Below are positions 33,024 through 41,517 of a stretch of DNA of 64,000 nt, one piece after another. The notes under the pieces are model-generated. The model was not told where the DNA came from and made no database searches. It saw only the letters and a list, made by a program, of their open reading frames with translations. The stretch's first letter is position 1, and the number at the start of each line of letters is the position of its first letter. Location of the stretch: the NCBI RefSeq assembly GCF_018595685.2, contig NZ_CP092334.1:1268001-1332000 (forward strand), given 5' to 3'. The position numbers and the translations under genes are program-made. The stretch comes from Flavihumibacter rivuli. Its GTDB lineage: Bacteria > Bacteroidota > Bacteroidia > Chitinophagales > Chitinophagaceae.

Positions 33024-33578
33024 ATGACCAGCAAGCGGGAATTTGATATAGCTTTTGTGGGATTGAAACCCGGCGTTCACGAGTATAACTATACCATTGA
33101 CGACAGGTTCTTTGAAGCGTATAACCAGCAGGACTTCCGTAATTGCAAGGCGCAGGTAAAACTGGGCCTCGACAAGAAGAACGGATTCATGCTGTTGAAA
33201 TTCGAAATCGGCGGAACAGTGGAAGTGACCTGCGACCGTTGCGGGAGCAATGCCCTTCCCTGGGACCTTTGGGATGAGTTCAACATAGTGGTAAAGCTTG
33301 TTGACAACCCGGAGGAAATGAACGAACAGGAAGAAGATCCTGACGTTTATTACATTTCCCGCACAGAAAGCCACATTCATGTAGCCGACTGGATCTTCGA
33401 ATTCATCAACCTCAGCCTGCCCATGCAGAAAATGTGCAAAGAAGAAGAGATCGGAGGGTCATTCTGCAATAAAGAGGTGTTGGAAATGCTGAAGAAAATG
33501 GAACCTGAAGAAAAGAAGGACTCCAATGCCACCATCTGGAAGGGCCTGGAGAAATTTAAGGAAGACCTGGATAATTGA
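33024..33578 (+). CDS. DUF177 (YceD-like) protein
   Basis: This 184-residue cytoplasmic protein has the DUF177 zinc-ribbon-like knuckle Cys70-Asp-Arg-Cys73 and an acidic middle (NPEEMNEQEEDPDVYYI). The family is conserved directly upstream of rpmF. In plants and cyanobacteria it is linked to 23S rRNA maturation; the role in Bacteroidota is unproven. The gene is followed after 26 nt by rpmF and then plsX, the classic conserved order, and all three probably share one transcript. Confidence 0.88.
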   Translation: MTSKREFDIAFVGLKPGVHEYNYTIDDRFFEAYNQQDFRNCKAQVKLGLDKKNGFMLLKFEIGGTVEVTCDRCGSNALPWDLWDEFNIVVKLVDNPEEMNEQEEDPDVYYISRTESHIHVADWIFEFINLSLPMQKMCKEEEIGGSFCNKEVLEMLKKMEPEEKKDSNATIWKGLEKFKEDLDN

Positions 33579-33604
33579 TTTTGTATTTTATAAACTGTTG
33601 AGAT

Positions 33605-33799
33605 ATGCCAAATCCGAAACGCAGACATTCACAGCAGCGTAGTGCCAAGAGAAGGACTCACTACAAGGCAGAAGCAGCTACCCTGAGCACTGATAGCACA
33701 ACTGGTGAACTGCATGTTCGTCACCGTGCACACGTGAGCGAAGGAAAATTGTACTACAAGGGTAAATTGGTTGCTGAAAAGGCTCCCATTAAGAAGTAA
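33605..33799 (+). CDS. rpmF: 50S ribosomal protein L32
   Basis: This 64-residue basic protein starts MPNPKRRHSQQRSAKRRTHY, the L32 signature. It belongs to the form without zinc-binding cysteines. It is a structural component of the large ribosomal subunit. Its position between the DUF177 and plsX genes matches the widespread conserved order. Confidence 0.97.
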   Translation: MPNPKRRHSQQRSAKRRTHYKAEAATLSTDSTTGELHVRHRAHVSEGKLYYKGKLVAEKAPIKK

Positions 33800-33833
33800 T
33801 TAACCAGTACAATAAAACGATCTGTTGCCGGAG

Positions 33834-34790
33834 ATGAACATCGGTCTGGATATGATGGGTGGAGACTTCGCGCCGCGTGAAGCGGTGAAGGGACTCCAAC
33901 TGTACCTATCTGAACATGATGCTCCGGCACATATTTTTTTATTTGGTGATGAAGCACAGCTGAAACCGCTCCTGGAGGAATACGCCATTCCCGCGGAGCG
34001 TTATTTAATTGTACATGCCCCCCAGGTGATCGAAATGAACGAGCACCCTACCAAGGCACTCAAGGAAAAACAGCAGTCTTCCATCGCCGTTGGTTTCTAT
34101 TACATGGCCAAAGGCAAGATCGACGCCTTTATCAGCGCCGGTAATACGGGAGCCATGCTGGTGGGTACCCATCTCAGCATCAAACCCATTGAAGGTGTAC
34201 TGAGGCCAACGATCTCTACCATCATTCCCAAGGAAGATGGCAAGACCGGCCTTTTACTGGATGTGGGACTGAACGCCGATTGTAAACCTGAACACCTGAA
34301 CCAGTTTGCCGTATTGGGTTCCCTTTACGCCCAGCACATCCTGGGCATCGATAACCCAAGGGTCGGATTGGTGAATATTGGTGAAGAGGAAGGCAAAGGC
34401 AATATGCTGGCCCAGGCTACCTATCCGCTCCTGAAAGAAAATGCCCACATCAATTTCATTGGCAACGTGGAAGGCCGGGATATCCTGGTCGACAAGGCCG
34501 ATGTAATGGTTTGTGAAGGCTTTACCGGTAATATCATCCTGAAACTGGCCGAATCCCTTTTTGAAGTAACCCACCGCAAATCGATCCATCACGAATACTT
34601 CGATCGCTTCAACTTCGAGAATTACGGCGGAACACCTGTACTGGGTGTTAGCAAACCTGTGATCATCGGCCATGGCATTTCCCATGCCAAGGCATTCAAA
34701 AACATGCTGCGCCTTGCAGAAAAGATGCTGCAAAGCAACCTGCTCGAGAAAATGCAGGCCTCCTTCAGCAGTAGCGAAGCTTCTTCCTGA
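33834..34790 (+). CDS. plsX: Phosphate acyltransferase PlsX
   Basis: This 318-residue enzyme forms acyl-phosphate from acyl-ACP for phospholipid synthesis at the cytoplasmic membrane surface. Its N terminus MNIGLDMMGGDFAPREAVKG is diagnostic, as are FISAGNTGAMLVGTHL, VGLVNIGEEEGKG and MVCEGFTGNIILK. An in-frame TTG lies three codons upstream, but the ATG at 33834 fits the family start. The gap to rpmF is 34 nt. It ends before a hairpin. Confidence 0.96.
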   Translation: MNIGLDMMGGDFAPREAVKGLQLYLSEHDAPAHIFLFGDEAQLKPLLEEYAIPAERYLIVHAPQVIEMNEHPTKALKEKQQSSIAVGFYYMAKGKIDAFISAGNTGAMLVGTHLSIKPIEGVLRPTISTIIPKEDGKTGLLLDVGLNADCKPEHLNQFAVLGSLYAQHILGIDNPRVGLVNIGEEEGKGNMLAQATYPLLKENAHINFIGNVEGRDILVDKADVMVCEGFTGNIILKLAESLFEVTHRKSIHHEYFDRFNFENYGGTPVLGVSKPVIIGHGISHAKAFKNMLRLAEKMLQSNLLEKMQASFSSSEASS

Positions 34791-34813
34791 CCTGAACATC
34801 CCCTACAATCACC

Positions 34814-34836
34814 TTTCAGTTAACGGATAACTGAAA
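34814..34836 (+). terminator. Hairpin after plsX
   Basis: TTTCAGTTA-ACGGA-TAACTGAAA is a perfect 9-bp stem 23 nt after the plsX stop. The downstream run is only moderately T-rich, so termination may be partial. Confidence 0.45.
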
Positions 34837-34891
34837 CTTTGCTTTATTTGTGGTCAACCTATCTTGGTCATACCAGCAGCAAAGACATACC

Positions 34892-35815
34892 ATGCCTTCT
34901 TTCCTTTCCTATTTCCAGGACTTCTTTCATCAGTCCAATAAAACGTTTTGGTTTCTCTCAACGGTTTTCATTGCCCTGTTGGTTTGGGCCAACTACAAAT
35001 GGGGTATTGAACCCAAACTCATTTACCAGTTGCCCACCCGAAAGGCCAGGTTTGCTGCTTTCTATGCCCTCTACCTGCTGGCATTTGGCATTCCCTACCT
35101 GATCTACTTTGCAATCAACAAGGAGGTACAATTCCCGGCTGCCCTGAAACTATTGGTGCTGCTGGCCCCTGCCCTCTTTGCCTTCAAGGTTACTGCCGGG
35201 GGCTGGAAGGAAGTCTTACTGGCATGGTTACCCGAAAGACCAGGCAGGTTTTGGGGACTGGTCATCGACTGGCCCCTACGCTTATTGATCACCAGCCTGC
35301 TCCTGTATGTGGTGTTGACCGCCCTGCCGGAAAAAAGAACTTTCATCGGTTGGAATACAAAGGGGTTCCAATGGGGCCCATACCTTTTGTTATTGGCATG
35401 CATGGTTCCATTGGTAGCAATGGTGGCTGGTAAACCCGATTTCCTGGCTACCTACCCCAAACTGAAGGCCCTGAATTTCCTGGCCCCGGATGGTCCGGCA
35501 TGGTGGCAAAAGCTCCTGTATGAACTGGGATATGGGTCTGATTTTATAACCATCGAGATCTTCTTCCGGGGCTTTCTCGTCATATTGTTTGCCCGCTATG
35601 TGGGACCGGCCGCCGTTATCCCGATGGCGGTATTCTATTGCAGTATCCATTTCGGTAAGCCTTTGCTGGAATGTGTATCCTCCTATTTCGGGGGGATGAT
35701 CCTGGGTATCATCGCCTGTTACTCCCAGAGTGTGATCGGGGGATTGGTGGTACACCTGGGCCTGGCCTGGATGATGGAACTGGCTGCCGGCATTGCCCTG
35801 CACCTAAAAAAATAA
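34892..35815 (+). CDS. CPBP-family (CAAX protease-like) membrane protein
   Basis: This protein of about 307 residues has roughly eight hydrophobic segments and a C-terminal CPBP (ABI) region: IEIFFRGFLVILFARYVG, then FYCSIHFGKPLLE, then GGLVVHLGLAW. The usual EExxxR motif reads IExxxR, and the last motif lacks the customary Asn/Asp after His. Proteolytic activity is therefore uncertain; some members are known to be non-proteolytic scaffolds. ATG at 34892 is preferred to a GTG at 34850. It lies downstream of plsX and upstream of the convergent RNase P RNA gene. Confidence 0.75.
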   Translation: MPSFLSYFQDFFHQSNKTFWFLSTVFIALLVWANYKWGIEPKLIYQLPTRKARFAAFYALYLLAFGIPYLIYFAINKEVQFPAALKLLVLLAPALFAFKVTAGGWKEVLLAWLPERPGRFWGLVIDWPLRLLITSLLLYVVLTALPEKRTFIGWNTKGFQWGPYLLLLACMVPLVAMVAGKPDFLATYPKLKALNFLAPDGPAWWQKLLYELGYGSDFITIEIFFRGFLVILFARYVGPAAVIPMAVFYCSIHFGKPLLECVSSYFGGMILGIIACYSQSVIGGLVVHLGLAWMMELAAGIALHLKK

Positions 35816-35844
35816 CGACACAGGGTTGCTGGTCGTTATAAAAA

Positions 35845-36221
35845 TTCCATCCTGTAAGCCGGATTCCGTACCCTTTTGGGGTTGCTATCATTTATCTGGC
35901 CCTGCCATTACTGACAGGATCTAGCTGCCTACCCTCCGGCGTTGACACCTTTCGGCATCATCGGACGAGCCGCCCTCGACCACCGGTATACATGGCATTT
36001 CAGCATGCAAGGTTTACCCGCGCCGACCATTACTGGCCTGCACCGTAGGCTCTTACCCTACGTTTTCACCCTTACCCGCCGTAGCTTTAGCGAAGGCGGG
36101 CGGTAATTTTCTGTGGCACTCTCTGTGAACGGATATCCGTCCCCCGGCCGTTAGCCGGTGCATTGCCCTGTGCTGTCCGGACTTTCCTCGACGTTTGCAC
36201 GCCGCGATAGCACGGATGGAA
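35845..36221 (-). ncRNA. rnpB: RNase P RNA (class A)
   Basis: Read on the minus strand, the 5' end TTCCATCC (36221-36214) pairs with GGATGGAA at the 3' end (35852-35845) to form P1. Universal motifs are present: GAGGAAAGTCCGGAC near the start, the GGTAAGAGCC region, and the 3' segment ATCCGGCTTACAGGAT. It is the catalytic RNA that trims tRNA 5' leaders. The variable P12 region is occupied by a REP-like palindrome (36073-36106). Confidence 0.95.
36073..36106. repeat. REP-like palindrome, copy 2, inside rnpB P12
   Basis: CCCGCC (36075-36080) and GGCGGG (36095-36100) enclose GTAGCTTTAGCGAA. Outer TTA/TAA bases extend the pairing. It lies in the variable P12 arm of RNase P RNA, between the ACAGAAAATTACC and GGTAAGGGTGAAA segments. 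Confidence 0.8.
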
Positions 36222-36233
36222 TGGCAAAGGTAA

Positions 36234-36265
36234 GAGATGTGGGGATGTGGAGATGTGAAAATGTG
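36234..36265. repeat. 8-bp tandem repeat (NNNATGTG x4)
   Basis: The units read GAGATGTG, GGGATGTG, GAGATGTG, AAAATGTG. The reverse complement of the same family occurs at 48521-48584. It sits between the rnpB 5' end and a REP palindrome. Confidence 0.8.
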
Positions 36266-36268
36266 GAA

Positions 36269-36296
36269 ACCCACCTGCGCTAAAGCTTCGGCGGGC
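36269..36296. repeat. REP-like palindrome, copy 3 (inverted orientation)
   Basis: CCCACC-TGCGCTAAAGCTTC-GGCGGG is the reverse complement of copy 1 with one change. The stem keeps a G-U pair in the minus-strand RNA. Confidence 0.7.
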
Positions 36297-36416
36297 GAAG
36301 TGTGAACCTTAGGCCAACCAGGGGCTTACCCAACCATTATGTTAGTAACGCAAAGTGCGCAAAGGAGCCAAAGAGAACGCAAAAATTAACACCCTTTGCC
36401 TTCTTCACGCTTTCTG

Positions 36417-36444
36417 GCCTGCCGTAGCTACAGCGAAGGCAGGC
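36417..36444. repeat. REP-like palindrome, copy 4
   Basis: GCCTGCC and GGCAGGC form a perfect 7-bp stem around GTAGCTACAGCGAA. Compared with copy 2 both arms changed together (CCCGCC/GGCGGG to CCTGCC/GGCAGG), a compensatory change. Confidence 0.72.
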
Positions 36445-36481
36445 GAAACGGACTTTGCTTTGTAATTGAAATAAAAGCCTT

Positions 36482-37507
36482 TTAATACTGAAAATAGATC
36501 TCCGTGGCCCCATAACCATAACTCGGATGGTACTGGTTCACGAAATACTTCACCTGCTTCCGGTGGCGCAGGATATCATGGATCTCATCCCTCAACCGCC
36601 CGCTGCCCACCCCATGGATGACGGTAAGCATGGGCTGGTAATGAGCCAAGGCCAGTTCATAATACTTCTCAAACTCATCTACCTGCAACTGCAGGATCTC
36701 ACCATTGCTCATGTTCTTCCAATTATCGGTGAGCTTCTCAATATGCAGGTCGATCACCGTACGGGCAGGCGGCAGGTGTTGCTTCGCCTTGGAAGCCTCA
36801 TACATTTTGAAGCCGGCAGCAGCCAGCTTACCCAACTCCACTTTTTCTTCCTCCACCTTATCGGGGTACTGCTTGAACAATTGATAGGAAAATGTCGGCT
36901 CACCTTTCTCCCTGATCTCCTGGATCTTCGCAAAAAGCTGTTTGGGCTTTAGTTTCAGGCTAGCCTCGAAATAATCAGCCTTCTTCTTATCCGGGCTCAA
37001 CAGGGAAAACTCGAACCAATAACTCGGACTATCATTGAGGTCTTCAAAAGCTATATCATGGATATAAAAATCCTGGAAGGCCAGTACCTGGTTCTTCAGT
37101 TCAAACTCCGGATTGCCGAAATAATTGAGATGGTAAGTGAACTGGTAACCCTGGTCGTTCTGGTTATGAAGGTGAACTTTTAACAAGGTCACTACATCAT
37201 CCCCGAACTCATCCGTTTCAAACCTGGGAATAAAAGTGATCCAAACCCCGTTGGGCTCGCGTCGCGGTAATTCCCTGATCTTCTCCTTGGGCACCTGGTC
37301 TATATAGGTCTTGGGTTTGGGCTTCTCCGGGAAGAGTTTCTTTTCCGTGAACCTTTTAAAATAGGGAAAATCAAGCTGGTCAACATAAGCCGGGAACTTC
37401 ACCCCCCTTACATCAACCATCACCATCTTGTCATTGATGATATCCACCACTTCCCCTTCTTCATTGGTGATGCGCACCACCACCTTATCGCCTATCTCAA
37501 ATTTCAT
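36482..37507 (-). CDS. Smr-domain protein (DUF2027/MutS2-like C-terminal domain)
   Basis: This 341-residue protein has an N-terminal DUF2027-type beta region (FEIGDKVVVRITNEEGEVVDIINDKMVMVDVRG) and a middle beta-sandwich. A C-terminal Smr domain (about 260-341) carries TVIDLHIEKL and LTVIHGVGSGRLRDEI, the DxH and HGxG motifs of Smr nucleases. The family is typical of Bacteroidota. Its exact nucleic-acid substrate is not known. ATG at 37507 fits the family start, and a TATCTTTG box lies 4 nt upstream. The frame upstream of 37507 is ignored. Confidence 0.85.
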   Translation of the reverse strand: MKFEIGDKVVVRITNEEGEVVDIINDKMVMVDVRGVKFPAYVDQLDFPYFKRFTEKKLFPEKPKPKTYIDQVPKEKIRELPRREPNGVWITFIPRFETDEFGDDVVTLLKVHLHNQNDQGYQFTYHLNYFGNPEFELKNQVLAFQDFYIHDIAFEDLNDSPSYWFEFSLLSPDKKKADYFEASLKLKPKQLFAKIQEIREKGEPTFSYQLFKQYPDKVEEEKVELGKLAAAGFKMYEASKAKQHLPPARTVIDLHIEKLTDNWKNMSNGEILQLQVDEFEKYYELALAHYQPMLTVIHGVGSGRLRDEIHDILRHRKQVKYFVNQYHPSYGYGATEIYFQY

Positions 37508-37511
37508 GGCG

Positions 37512-37519
37512 CAAAGATA
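37512..37519 (-). promoter_or_regulatory. -7 box TATCTTTG four bases before the Smr start codon
   Basis: It is an exact TAnnTTTG match on the minus strand. With the normal distance to the transcription start, the mRNA would begin at or near the ATG. A clear -33 element is missing. Confidence 0.5.
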
Positions 37520-37563
37520 CAATAGAGCAAAGCATATTATTCTGTTCCGGCATGCCCCAAAAA

Positions 37564-37601
37564 CAGATAGGCAATATTGGTTCAACAATATTGCCTATCT
37601 G
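37564..37601 (-). terminator. Terminator of the APC permease gene
   Basis: CAGATAGGCAATATTG and CAATATTGCCTATCTG form a perfect 16-bp stem with a 6-nt loop. On the minus strand it is followed by TTTTT, 23 nt after the permease stop. Confidence 0.85.
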
Positions 37602-37623
37602 CTATAATTGGAAACTTAAGTAC

Positions 37624-39300
37624 TTATTTACGAGCCAGCTTACTCTTGCGGTAGCCGTAGAGGAAATAGAAGGCCAGCCCCAATCCCATCCAAACGAAGA
37701 ACACTATCCAACTCTTGGCAGGGATCTCGATCATCAGGTAGAGGCAACAAAGCATGCCCAGTACCGGGATCAGGGAATAATTCCTCAGGAAGGAGAAGAT
37801 GGCGATCAATATGGAGCCGATCACAAAGAGCAGGAACAGGATCTCCTGGTAGCCTTCCGTAGAAATATTAGCGATCGCACTGCTCACCCTATCACCGGAT
37901 AAGAGCAGGAATCCTGCCACCAGCACAGGGATGATGAATTTTCCATTGATATAGGGCAGGGTGAACTTTCCTGACTTCTTTTCCATCCTCGGCAGGATCA
38001 ACACCCCACCGCAAACCAGCACGAAGGCAAAAAGGGTACCGATACTCGTGAGGTCGGTCATCAGTTTATCATCCACAAACAAAACAGGGATACCCACCAG
38101 CAATCCTGTCATAAGGGTGGCAAACCAGGGGGTCTGGTATTTAGGGTGGATCTTACCAAATGATTTGGGCAACAGTCCATCACGACTCATGCTCATCCAG
38201 ATGCGTGGCTGGCCGATCTGGAATACCAACATCACACTGGTAGCGGCCACAACAGCACTGATGGAAATAAAGGTCCCCACTTTAGACATATTGATCTTGT
38301 CGAATACAAAAGCCAGGGGATCGGTCACACCGGAAAATTCCTTATAGTTGACCATACCCGTGATCACCAGGGTAGTCACTACATAAATGATGGTACACAA
38401 TACCAGTGAATAGATCATGCCCCGTGGCATATCGCGTTGGGGATCGGCACATTCCTCCGCGGTGGTGGAAATGGCATCAAAGCCGATATAGGCAAAGAAT
38501 ACGGCCGAAACGCCCTTCAGTACACCCGACATGCCATTGGGAAGGAAGGGGGTCCAGTTATCGGTAGTTCCTTCTGAGAAAATGAACCAAAACCCGATAA
38601 TGGCGATAAAGATGAGTACCGCGATCTTCAGTCCAACCATGAAGTTGGCTGTACTCTTGCTTTCCTTGATGCCAATATAGGCCAGCATGGTGATCAGCAC
38701 CACAATGATAAAAGCCGGAAGGTTGATGATGAAGGGGATCCCCATGATCTTGGGCGCGGTCTCGTACACCAGACCGGCAGTAGGTTGATTATTGGCTATT
38801 GCATCATGCCAGGCATGCTTGGCTGTTTCATAACCGGTAGCCAGATAAGGGGGCAGGTCTACGCCAAATACATTGTGCAGGATATTATTGAAATAGGAAC
38901 TCCAGGAGATCGCCACTACTATATTACCAATACTGTACTCCAGGATCAGCGCCCAGCCCAGGATCCAGGCTATCACCTCGCCAAAGGTAACATAGGAATA
39001 GGTATAGGCACTACCGGAAACGGGTACGCGTGAAGCGAACTCGGCATAGCAGAGTGCAGTGAATCCACAGGTGATGGCCGTAATGATAAATAGGAAGATC
39101 ACACCCGGACCGCCGTCATAGGCAGCGGAACCAATTGTTGAAAAGATACCGGCACCGATAACTGCCGCAACACCCATGAAGGTCAGGTCGCGAACCGACA
39201 ACACTTTGTGCATCTGCCCGCCATGCCCGTCGGAGCCGCCTTCTTCATGTTCCCTGATGATCCTGTCGATCGATTTTTTCCTGAATAAAGAATTTGCCAT
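37624..39300 (-). CDS. APC-superfamily amino acid permease
   Basis: This 558-residue inner-membrane transporter has about 12-14 TM segments. The first carries GVAAVIGAGIFSTIGSAA, the unwound substrate-binding GAGIF motif of the APC fold. CYAEFASRVPVSGSAYTYSYVTFGE and FFAYIGFDAISTTAEE are cationic-amino-acid-transporter-type signatures, as in YfnA-like permeases. A cytoplasmic, His/Gly-rich N-terminal extension precedes TM1. Substrate is probably an amino acid, but the exact one is not readable. Monocistronic, with its own terminator. Confidence 0.88.
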   Translation of the reverse strand: MANSLFRKKSIDRIIREHEEGGSDGHGGQMHKVLSVRDLTFMGVAAVIGAGIFSTIGSAAYDGGPGVIFLFIITAITCGFTALCYAEFASRVPVSGSAYTYSYVTFGEVIAWILGWALILEYSIGNIVVAISWSSYFNNILHNVFGVDLPPYLATGYETAKHAWHDAIANNQPTAGLVYETAPKIMGIPFIINLPAFIIVVLITMLAYIGIKESKSTANFMVGLKIAVLIFIAIIGFWFIFSEGTTDNWTPFLPNGMSGVLKGVSAVFFAYIGFDAISTTAEECADPQRDMPRGMIYSLVLCTIIYVVTTLVITGMVNYKEFSGVTDPLAFVFDKINMSKVGTFISISAVVAATSVMLVFQIGQPRIWMSMSRDGLLPKSFGKIHPKYQTPWFATLMTGLLVGIPVLFVDDKLMTDLTSIGTLFAFVLVCGGVLILPRMEKKSGKFTLPYINGKFIIPVLVAGFLLLSGDRVSSAIANISTEGYQEILFLLFVIGSILIAIFSFLRNYSLIPVLGMLCCLYLMIEIPAKSWIVFFVWMGLGLAFYFLYGYRKSKLARK

Positions 39301-39432
39301 GCAGTAGGTTTAAGCAATCATTTAATTATTTCACAGTTAGGTTTTCCTTGTATAACAGGTCTCTAGCTTTTTGATGATGGAATATCCTGGTACTTCTTAA
39401 GCGGCTACAAAATGAACACCTGTCCCAGCGCT

Positions 39433-40398
39433 TCAATAGTCCCGCTTCACCAGGAATTCAGCCAGTCGCTTCAGGGGTTCTTTCCTTGAGCTCACCACTG
39501 CAATATCTTCCAGGTGTTGCATTGCCGTGGTAAAATACTTATCCTTTAATTCAAATGCCCAGCGGTCTACCCCAATTTCCCGGTAAACCTGCAGCATCCT
39601 TTCCACTTTATCCGGCGGATTGGATCCCAGCAAATCCTGGATGGTTGCCTTCTGTACCTCATTGGCCGATTCGATAGCCTTGATGAGCAGGAAGGTCTTC
39701 TTGTTGGCGAGGATATCACCGCCAACCTGCTTTCCGAATTTAGCAGGGTCGCCAAAGGCGTCGAGGTAATCATCCTGTACCTGGAAGGCGATCCCAAGGT
39801 TACGGCCAAACTCATAGATATGCTTCTGGTTTCCTTCCCCGGCACCCCCTAAGATGGCTCCCAACTTCATGCTGGCCGCCAGCAGCACGGAGGTCTTTAA
39901 TTCTATCATCCGGATATAGCCATCAAGTGAAACAGTTTCCTGCTTTTCAAAATCCATATCCAGCTGTTGCCCTTCACATACTTCCTTCGCCGTCCTGTTG
40001 AACAGGTGGATGATCTTATGGATATGCTCGGATTGCACCTTGTTCAGGTAATCATAAGCTACCACCAGCATCACATCGCCGGCCAGCAATGCAGTGGGTT
40101 CACCGTACTTCTCATGTACGGTCACCATGCCCCTGCGCAGGGGCGCCTTGTCCATGATATCATCATGGATCAGGGTGAAATTATGGAAGAGTTCAATGGC
40201 GGTGGCTACCTGCCAGGCATCGGGATGGATATTATCAAACAACTCATTCCCCATCAGTACCGCCACGGGCCGAACCCTTTTCCCTCCTAATTCCAGGAAA
40301 TAGCTTGCTGGGCCATACAGGGTTGACGGCTCCGCAGGGAAATGCGAATGGGAAAAATGTTCAGCAAAGGATTTAGCCAATTCTTCAAAAGCATGCAT
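39433..40398 (-). CDS. Polyprenyl synthetase (trans-isoprenyl diphosphate synthase)
   Basis: This 321-residue enzyme has both Asp-rich motifs: FARM DDIMD in HNFTLIHDDIMDKAPLRRG and SARM QVQDDYLDAFGD, plus GGKRVRPV for isopentenyl-PP binding. It adds isopentenyl units to allylic diphosphates. An aromatic residue (Phe) five positions before the FARM suggests a short product (C15-C20), but length rules by eye are weak. Supply of carotenoids, quinones or undecaprenyl precursors are all possible. It is probably monocistronic, with an ATG at 40398. Confidence 0.85.
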   Translation of the reverse strand: MHAFEELAKSFAEHFSHSHFPAEPSTLYGPASYFLELGGKRVRPVAVLMGNELFDNIHPDAWQVATAIELFHNFTLIHDDIMDKAPLRRGMVTVHEKYGEPTALLAGDVMLVVAYDYLNKVQSEHIHKIIHLFNRTAKEVCEGQQLDMDFEKQETVSLDGYIRMIELKTSVLLAASMKLGAILGGAGEGNQKHIYEFGRNLGIAFQVQDDYLDAFGDPAKFGKQVGGDILANKKTFLLIKAIESANEVQKATIQDLLGSNPPDKVERMLQVYREIGVDRWAFELKDKYFTTAMQHLEDIAVVSSRKEPLKRLAEFLVKRDY

Positions 40399-40535
40399 GC
40401 GTCGGATACAATTTGGAAGTCGCTAAAATAGGGGATTTGGGGTGAAGGAAGGAATTCTGCGACCACAAATATCCGGCAAACAGGTGATTTTGCTACCCGG
40501 CCATCCAGGAGGAAACCTTGGAATACGGGACTGGA

Positions 40536-41462
40536 TCAGAGGAAATTATCCGCATCCCTGTAGGCTTTGATCAGGGCAAGTTCCCCTTCCTTCCCCGGCC
40601 TGGCATTGCCATGCTCCATGCCCAGGACACCTTTAAAGCCTTTTGAATGGATATGGCGGAAAATATTCCGGTAATTCATTTCGCCGGTACCGGGTTCATT
40701 CCTGCCGGGATTGTCCCCTATCTGGAAATAAGGGGTCTCATCCCAGGTACGGTCGATGTTCTTAATGATATCCCCCTCGTTCCTTTGCATATGGTACATG
40801 TCGAACAGGAACTTACAGGAGGGACTGTTCACTGCCTTGCAGATCATATAGGTCTGATGGGTATGGCGAAGGAAAAGGTCGGGATTATCACTCAGTGCCT
40901 CCAGCACCATCACCAGTCCATGCGGCTCAAGGATCCCGGCGCCCTTGCGCAAGGCATTGATCACATTGGCCGTTTGCAGGTCATGCGACAGGCTGCGTTC
41001 ATAATTTCCCGGCACCACGGTCATCCATTTAGCCCCGCAACGCTTGGCCACTTCAACCGCCTCCCTGCAATCCTTTACCATCAGGTCAATAAATTCCTGT
41101 TTGCCTGTGGTGAGGGAAGTTTTCCAATGCCAGTTCTGGGAAGTGATCACAAACACCCCCATTTGCATACCTAACCTGGCAAGGGTCTCCCCTATTTTCT
41201 TCTGCTGTTCCACCGGCCTGGCCATCATCCCATTGTCCTCGATAGCCCGGAAACCCATGCTGTGCGCGAATTTGATCTGCTCAATAAAATCATCGCCGGC
41301 ATGGCTGCGGAACATGCCATCATGGATGGCATAATTCAGGTTGAAAGGCTTGTCGGTGGACAGGTCGGCTTCCTTCACCTTTGCATTTGCGCTTGTAAGA
41401 CGAGGTACCGCCAGGGTTCCTGCAGCCAGTGCCAATTGCTGGACAAAATTCCTTCTTTGCAT
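40536..41462 (-). CDS. Hydroxypyruvate isomerase-like TIM-barrel protein, exported
   Basis: This 308-residue protein opens with MQRRNFVQQLALAAGTLAVP, a twin-arginine-type signal. An AP-endonuclease-2/xylose-isomerase-like TIM barrel follows, with metal-ligand candidates in VMVLEALSDNP (Glu), FLFDMYHMQRNEGD (Asp, His) and GVLGMEHGNARPG (Glu, His). Relatives isomerise hydroxypyruvate or sugars; many exported Bacteroidota members have no known substrate. It is divergent from apbE, with 55 nt between. The Gfo/Idh/MocA gene nearby also carries a Tat-like leader, hinting at periplasmic sugar metabolism. Confidence 0.8.
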   Translation of the reverse strand: MQRRNFVQQLALAAGTLAVPRLTSANAKVKEADLSTDKPFNLNYAIHDGMFRSHAGDDFIEQIKFAHSMGFRAIEDNGMMARPVEQQKKIGETLARLGMQMGVFVITSQNWHWKTSLTTGKQEFIDLMVKDCREAVEVAKRCGAKWMTVVPGNYERSLSHDLQTANVINALRKGAGILEPHGLVMVLEALSDNPDLFLRHTHQTYMICKAVNSPSCKFLFDMYHMQRNEGDIIKNIDRTWDETPYFQIGDNPGRNEPGTGEMNYRNIFRHIHSKGFKGVLGMEHGNARPGKEGELALIKAYRDADNFL

Positions 41463-41517
41463 GGAGCTATTATTGAAGTCTTAAATTTACCCCAATTCAT
41501 TCCAAAAGCAAGGCAAT

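Noticed and set aside
36233..36300. Possible CRISPR-like array from short repeats near rnpB
   Set aside because: Repeat units are 8 bp without spacers, so it is a simple tandem array. No cas genes are present.
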